DNA of 59,499 nt from positions 1 to 59,499 of the forward strand of contig CAICTM010000565.1 of NCBI GenBank assembly GCA_903772945.1, read 5' to 3'. The notes beneath the pieces were generated by a model. It was given only the letters and a program-made list of their open reading frames with translations. It was not told where the DNA came from and ran no database searches. A program made the position numbers and the translations under genes. This document shows, piece by piece, positions 55,214 through 59,499 of this stretch. The stretch is from Seminavis robusta (Eukaryota > Bacillariophyta > Bacillariophyceae > Naviculales > Naviculaceae). Positions within the stretch are counted from its first letter, which is position 1, and each line of letters opens with the position of its first letter.

Positions 55214-55663
55214 ATGTCCCATCTCGCTGTTGTTGCCACCGTCAACCCCAAGACCATCAAGGTTGTTGATGATACTTCCATTTCCTTTCGTCCTACTGGA
55301 GGAGGAGCCCTCCTCACCTTTAACTTTGAGAGCAAGGAAGCCATGATGGCTCTTGCGGAGGCCATTGGACGGCATTTCCTCGGCGGAGTGGTGGAAGAGG
55401 AGATTGTCGATTCTGACGAGGACAAGAAGCCTGCCGCTGTTGCTGTTGCTGTTGCCGACAACGCTAACGACGATGATTCTTCCGGCTCTGAGACCGAGTT
55501 CGAGGATTCAGAAGCCGAGGAGGTAATCAAGGAGGTCCCTCGCCCTCGTCGCTACGGCACCAAGAGGAGCATCAAGAAGTGGTCTGACCACCGCGATTCC
55601 CTCGACCTCGATTCCATCGATTCTTATGAAGAAACCGAAGGATTGACCCAGGAGTGGCTCTAG
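55214..55663 (+). CDS. Transposon cargo protein B, small acidic protein
   Basis: Single exon, 149 residues, ATG at 55214 (AACATGTCC). Residues 1-60 form a plausible small alpha/beta module (HLAVVATVNPKTIKVVDDTSISFRPTGGGALLTFNF, then ESKEAMMALAEAIGRHFLGG). Residues 60-110 are acidic and Ala/Val-rich (DSDEDKKPAAVAVAVADNANDDDSSGSE). The tail is basic, then Asp/Ser-rich (RPRRYGTKRSIKKW...). The acidic/basic layout recalls DNA- or histone-interacting accessory proteins, but no family is recognised. It lies between the transposase and the right inverted repeat and shares a tiny divergent promoter region with cargo gene A. Confidence 0.6.
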   Translation: MSHLAVVATVNPKTIKVVDDTSISFRPTGGGALLTFNFESKEAMMALAEAIGRHFLGGVVEEEIVDSDEDKKPAAVAVAVADNANDDDSSGSETEFEDSEAEEVIKEVPRPRRYGTKRSIKKWSDHRDSLDLDSIDSYEETEGLTQEWL

Positions 55664-55843
55664 GAGGCTTCCATAGTGACCTGTAGTCAAGTTAATGATA
55701 GTAGCACCTTATTATATGTGATGGTTAGGCCGATACGGCTCCGAAAAGCGCCATGGTCAAGTCCTTTCTTTATGAGTTCCGCTAGAGGAGTTTCGCTCCG
55801 CTGGAGGGAGTCATGAATCCATGAGTCCCGCCTGTGGGACTCG
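55664..55843. other. Right subterminal region of the transposon
   Basis: Contains AGGGAGTCAT (55805-55814), the inverted counterpart of the left-end subterminal word. It also holds two GC-rich imperfect inverted stretches (TCCGCTAGAGGAGTTTCGCTCCGCTGGAGG, and GAGTCCCGCCTGTGGGACTC, a near-perfect hairpin at about 55,823-55,842) that may be folding or binding sites. Confidence 0.6.
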
Positions 55844-55860
55844 AACGTGACCATGGATAT
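55844..55860 (-). repeat. Right transposon end: 13-bp TIR plus ATAT
   Basis: AACGTGACCATGGATAT is the exact reverse complement of the left end at 49926-49942. Confidence 0.88.
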
Positions 55861-56438
55861 TGTACCTAACTGAGTATCTTTTCCATTGTTCGTCGTACCA
55901 AAAGCTTCGGCCGCCAAAGCTCGATCCTTAAATTTCGTCTCCCGGAGACGATTCAGGCTGCCGAAGGCATGAGCCCTCAACGAGTTTGATTTTGATTGGC
56001 AGTGGCTACATCGTAGGCAAGCCAGGCTAGCTGGCTGCAGCTGTAGACCTAGCTGGCTAGCCAGCCATCTGTTTTTCTTTTGGTAGTCTACTTCTATTAG
56101 GGTTATGGCTAAAAACTGTGACACACAAACGGACAAACGGACAAACGGACAAACGGACAAACGGACAAACGGACAAACAGACAAACAGACAAACAGACAA
56201 ACATCCAAACAAAATTCACAAGGGCCCTAACCAGTTGAGGGCTATTTGCTTTTAGGGGTAAGGGTACCACTGAAGTTGCCCCATACCCCGGTACAGTGTA
56301 CTCTAGCCAGTGAGTACCTGGTAGAGCCCAGCACCACTGTACGGTACCAAACAACAACAACAACATCATCAACAACAATCGTGTCACTCCCGCAGAGTAG
56401 TCTAGCGGTATCTTGCAAAGCTCCAAACCTCAAAATAA
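55861..56438. other. Spacer right of the transposon
   Basis: Apart from the octamer minisatellite it holds GGCTAGCTGG/CCAGCTAGCC inverted words near 56,025-56,065 (CAAGCCAGGCTAGCTGGCTGC and CCTAGCTGGCTAGCCAGCC) and a CAACAACAACA run near 56,350. No gene is supported. Confidence 0.4.
56125..56208 (+). repeat. ACAAACGG / ACAAACAG octamer minisatellite
   Basis: About ten tandem 8-bp units. The first six or seven are ACAAACGG and the last three or four are ACAAACAG. On the minus strand it reads as repetitive Cys/Val/Leu/Ser peptides, which should not be taken as a protein. Confidence 0.9.
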
Positions 56439-56645
56439 ATGGTCAAGACAATAAAAATTACTGTGGATGGTGCCACGAGGAATAAGATTATCGGTAGCGA
56501 AGAAGGGTTGCGGGCTGTATTAGATGGACTCAAAGTTACCAACTTGGTAATTCAGAAAAATGGAGAATACTTTGACGTTGCTAACTTTGATGCTCTTGAG
56601 TGCACTACGCTAAAAGCTAGTGTAAAGATCTTTCGAGTGTTTTGA
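56439..56645 (+). CDS. Small unrecognised protein
   Basis: 68 codons from the ATG at 56439 (AAATGG context), with a compact, protein-like sequence: a beta-hairpin-like start MVKTIKITVDGATRNKIIG, a helix (SEEGLRAVLDGLKV), then TNLVIQKNGEYFDVANFDALECTTLK. The alternation of hydrophobic and charged residues and the absence of low complexity argue for a real small protein or a first exon. A GT shortly after the stop does not obviously extend it. No family is recognised. It sits between the transposon and the gypsy remnant, so it may belong to mobile DNA. Confidence 0.4.
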   Translation: MVKTIKITVDGATRNKIIGSEEGLRAVLDGLKVTNLVIQKNGEYFDVANFDALECTTLKASVKIFRVF

Positions 56646-56689
56646 GTTTGAGAGAATGAAAGTTATGAGAGAGATTAGAAAGCTACGAA

Positions 56690-57025
56690 AACTAATCCAT
56701 GAGAGAGATCGTTGTGAAGCTCATTGAAGTTGGTCTCCCGCGGGAGACCTCGAAGTGTGATATCGTAGGTTATGGCAATAACTCTACGTACTCCACGGTC
56801 CATTTCCGGAATACGTGGAAATTTCAGCTAGTAGCTGTCTAGTAGCGTGGAAGCTTTCCACGCCGGCTAAATATCTAGAGCGATGTTTCATCGACAACCT
56901 AGTATGACTAGCAGTTATGAGAACCCTGTCTCAATGACTATTCGCGAAGGACTACGTCATGAGTTGAACTCAAACCCTATCTAGGATCGAGTCGCGAATA
57001 AGGCTAAGAGCCGTGTATTGCATTC
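56690..57025 (-). other. Possible LTR-like stretch next to gypsy remnant
   Basis: On the minus strand, a purine run (TCAGGGGGCGAATG, about 57,022-57,035) lies about 100 bases after the degenerate integrase end, as a polypurine tract would. The following 300 bases contain a TCTCCCGCGGGAGA palindrome (about 56,735-56,748) and a GTGGAAGCTTTCCAC palindrome (about 56,848-56,862). No matching second LTR can be seen in the window, so this is only positional inference. Confidence 0.25.
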
Positions 57026-57129
57026 GCCCCCTGACAAGACAAGGGTCACAGAAGGGCACGACACAGTCGGACAAGGAGAACATATGAATTAAAGTGCGGG
57101 GCACTCTCCGGAGATTGGATGTAGACATG

Positions 57130-58290
57130 TGCGTCGCACATGGCAACCTACAAAGGGATCAGGGCTTGTATGGGTGTAAATACCTTATGTTCCAAGTCTG
57201 TAGCTGTGCCGCCATTGGCGGTAGCTGTCGGAGCCGTACAGTGCCATTTTATTGACTGGTCCATATTGTAAGGACCTTGTACTTTGGCTGACCGTACTTG
57301 CGTGCTGATATGTTGAAACCTCACAGTATGTTGAATTGTATTGATGAGGGACACGCGTCGCGTTTCCTTATCAGTGTGTTTCTGGATGATGTCGTTGGCG
57401 ACGTTCTTTGATGTGTTTCCAGTTTACTTCGAAACGGACGTGTTGAATCCGTCACGATTGAACACGTGTGGTATGAACTTGCGACGAAGCATATTCATCC
57501 CGGAGAGTTTCTCGACTTCTGCGCCGAACTCACGTTCGCTATCCATGATAACCTCAGCGGCCATGGATATGGGTGAGCCACGTCTGTTCTAGAACGATGG
57601 CTCTTCGTCTTGCTGTATTGGAGAGATCTCGGCATCTCGACCTTCGTTACGGATCATCATTGTCAAGCAATGAAATGGACAGGGATTCCTTTTCTTGGAT
57701 CCCGACTGTATGTACATGTGATCATCTGATCCATATGTCTCGAATAGTTCACTAGTCCAATGGATCTACCAGGTGTCTTCCTGTTGTAGGAGAGCGATGT
57801 TCTGGATCGCATCTATTCTTGGTACGGGTGGATCCTTCTCAAGTAATCCGTAACTTAGATACTCAAGTTCTCTTCTTCCGAAGAAGGACTGGTAGCATTG
57901 ATCTTAGTCCGGTTTCTCGAAGCCTTTAGGAGAACTTCATCTAAATTCAACGTGATCTACTAGACGCCGTTGGATGAGTTGATTCATTGTATGCACGACA
58001 TTTTCAAAGTCGTGCATGAGTGTTCCCATCTTCCTTTGGAAGATGTCGAATATTGCATAGGCCCATCGGTACTCATTGGTTTCGTATTTCCTGAATCGTC
58101 TAGATTCATAGCATGTCTGTATCCTTGAGATCGGACAAGGTTTTTGCATCCTTTTGTTCAGTTCCCGGACGTCAGAGATGAACCGATAGATCCATTTTTT
58201 TGGGAATGATAATGTTGTTGCCGTCCACTCGGACGGTTACCTTCTTAAGTGTCCTGCGCCGCAGAGACGTTCGACCTCTTCTTAAGAGTG
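57130..58290 (-). pseudogene. Ty3/gypsy retrotransposon pol remnant, internally deleted
   Basis: Reading the minus strand from right to left gives degenerate pieces of gypsy pol in the right order. First is EEVERLCGAGHLRR, then SEWTATTLSFPKK and RFISDVRELNKRMQKPCPISRIQ (reverse transcriptase fingers and palm, about 58,285-58,125). IFQRKMGTLMHDFENVVHTMN follows (about 58,050-57,990). GRSIGLVNYSRHM (about 57,772-57,734) corresponds to the FIGLVNYYRDMW motif. Then come EQTWLTHIH and EVIMDSEREFGAE (integrase catalytic core, about 57,590-57,535) and a GNATRVPHQYN-like plus YGPVNKMALYGSD-like integrase end to about 57,160. Several frameshifts and stops interrupt it. RNase H, protease and the integrase N-terminus are missing. 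A dead copy. Confidence 0.75.
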
Positions 58291-59499
58291 TTAGTATGGA
58301 CACGTGGAGTAAGATAAGCCCTAGCGTGTAGGTTTTCATCTTCAAGCGGGAGCAACTACTGATTCCTGCCGCTGGATCTGTAACCAAAAACACTAATAGA
58401 AACAACGATAACAATACGACGGTCACTTCTATACCATCACCACACTATTAGAACCCATTGGAAGCATTGAAACGAAGCGACATGACACTCAGGAAGCCTG
58501 TTATCTGTTATCTTGTTTGAAGAGTACTGTTTTCTATAAGGAATCCACTCAACGTCATCAAGGAAAACATACATGCCTCTTTCCTCTCTTTACAACCATA
58601 TTCAAGACGAAAAGGATCGATTACCTCCTATCTCCTATCAACGCACCTCCTCTATCAAGCGACTATCAACTCGGCGTTCTCCGGTCCAGCTTAGAAAGCC
58701 ATCCCATTGAAATCCTACGAAGATCGGGCGGGTTTTCTATTCTCGACCGACGACGAGCCAAGTTGGAAGAAATGAAACAAGAAGAAGTCTCCGGGCTTCT
58801 GCAGTTCCAGAATAGACGAGAAACACATACCATTTGTTACTTTCTGTTCTCTACTGTCGACGGCCCAGAAAATCCCATTGTCGGCCGATCCTTTTTTCGA
58901 ACGATCCCCGACCTTCACAACACACAACAATAACAGGCTCCGGTTAACCCTTAACCCCAAAGGCAACTGACTCATCCGAATCCTTGAATCGAATTGAATC
59001 TTCGAATCGATTCGAATCCTCTGAATCTGAATCCGGTTTTCGAATCGAATCGAATCCAAGACTCGCTCCTCCGTGATAGATCGATCTTCCCGCGAACGTA
59101 CCTCTTCTTCGTACCTCCCGCGAACGTACCTCTTCCTCCGTACGGATCGAACGACAGCCTACTACTATCAAGAAGGACCTTCACGAGATACCTGCAGTGA
59201 CCAACGAGAAGAGAATTACACCGTATTCTTACTTTCTCACCTGGCAACTAGTGGTTTCTCACCGACGTCCTATGTTGGACACTAGATACCTCCTGCTACT
59301 GTTACCACTCCCCCATTGATATTAACTCCTCTCCCAGAGAACAACAAACAACAACAGAAGTTTCCTGTAAGGACTTGGAGTTCTGCTATCTCCAGGCCCG
59401 GCTGCTTTCTTGGTCGGTTTACAGCCCCCGTGGGATATCCAGCTCCTCTCCATAAGGACCTCACCCCCACAAAGAACCAATCCTCCCTTCTATTTTTCC
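58291..59499. other. Right-edge region: low complexity, no supported gene
   Basis: A plus-strand frame of 138 codons (58517-58933) has no recognisable motif; it may be leader or LTR-proximal DNA of the decayed retroelement. A run of GAATC/TCGAA words spans about 58,977-59,060. CCCGCGAACGTACCTCTTC is repeated twice (about 59,088-59,107 and 59,117-59,137). Nothing else is recognised up to the window end. Confidence 0.4.
58977..59060 (+). repeat. GAATC/TCGAAT low-complexity run
   Basis: Many overlapping GAATC and CGAAT words (TTGAATCGAATTGAATCTTCG, then GATTCGAATCCTCTGAATC, then TTTTCGAATCGAATCGAATCC). Similar in flavour to the TCGA-rich stretch before the plastid protein gene at 11,367-11,436. 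Confidence 0.75.

Larger units (their letters stand above)
49926..55860 (+). mobile_element. DNA transposon with 13-bp TIRs and ATAT target duplication
   Basis: The left boundary reads ATAT|CCATGGTCACGTT (49926-49942). The right boundary reads AACGTGACCATGG|ATAT (55844-55860). The 13-bp ends are perfect inverted repeats, and the flanking ATAT can be read as a 4-bp target-site duplication. Because ATAT is itself palindromic it could instead be part of the repeat. Just inside, ATGACTCCCT occurs inverted at both ends (49991-50000 and 55805-55814). The body is about 5.9 kb and carries a 1,274-residue transposase-like gene and two small divergent genes, all open. Intact genes plus perfect ends suggest recent activity. 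The short palindromic duplication, CC-starting ends and Cys-rich C-terminus recall the piggyBac class, but that assignment is inference. Confidence 0.85.

Noticed and set aside
55687..56208. Minus-strand Cys/Val/Leu-rich frame resembling a membrane or Cys-repeat protein
   Set aside because: Produced by the ACAAACGG octamer minisatellite, so not a protein.
56385..56440. Possible tRNA-like D-arm sequence (TAGTCTAGCGGTA)
   Set aside because: I could not fold an acceptor stem, anticodon arm and T-arm around it.
58517..58933. 138-codon plus-strand frame near the right edge
   Set aside because: No motif, and it lies antisense beside a decayed retroelement.
1..59499. CRISPR array, bacterial operons, riboswitches
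   Set aside because: The DNA is clearly eukaryotic nuclear (introns, targeting peptides). The octamer and CTAG runs lack spacer-repeat structure.

Overview
The window is a nuclear genome segment from a photosynthetic stramenopile, most likely a pennate diatom. The evidence is a fucoxanthin chlorophyll a/c protein, presequences carrying the diatom ASAF-type cleavage motif (SAFAP, DGFAIP, QAFPT), small spliceosomal introns of roughly 60 to 140 bases, genes packed on both strands, and expanded diatom families (LRR membrane proteins, kinesin-light-chain-like TPR proteins, helicase-associated domains). The species cannot be fixed from sequence alone.

Left part (1-17,000) is gene-dense housekeeping DNA: a partial-RING/propeller-like protein, a UbiA/MenA-type prenyltransferase, an intronless Lhcf antenna gene, an eight-exon phosphoenolpyruvate carboxylase with a mitochondrial-type presequence, a small plastid-targeted membrane protein, a MIT-AAA ATPase of the spastin/katanin type and an alpha/beta-hydrolase-like protein. 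From 17,000 to 22,180 the DNA is gene-poor and repeat-speckled and holds a decayed VWFD-type gene.

Middle part (22,180-39,500) is built from local duplications. A five-exon TPR gene and its single-exon paralogue face each other, as do two multi-exon LRR transmembrane genes whose intron positions are almost identical. Between the pairs lies repeat-rich DNA with short tandem duplications and unrecognised open frames.

Right part: a 16-exon ISWI chromatin remodeller with an N-terminal HMG box (39,944-45,955), a PhyH-type dioxygenase and a plastid coiled-coil protein. Then comes an apparently complete DNA transposon of about 5.9 kb (49,926-55,860 including target duplications). It has 13-bp perfect terminal inverted repeats, an ATAT duplication, a 1,274-residue protein combining a DDE-transposase-like region, a PD-(D/E)XK-like nuclease centre and a cysteine cluster, and two small divergent cargo genes. 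The last 3 kb hold a decayed, internally deleted Ty3/gypsy pol gene and low-complexity DNA.

Exon coordinates were derived by hand from splice sites, reading-frame continuity and family motifs. In every spliced model the joined exon lengths are divisible by three. Family names rest on motif recognition, not on database searches.
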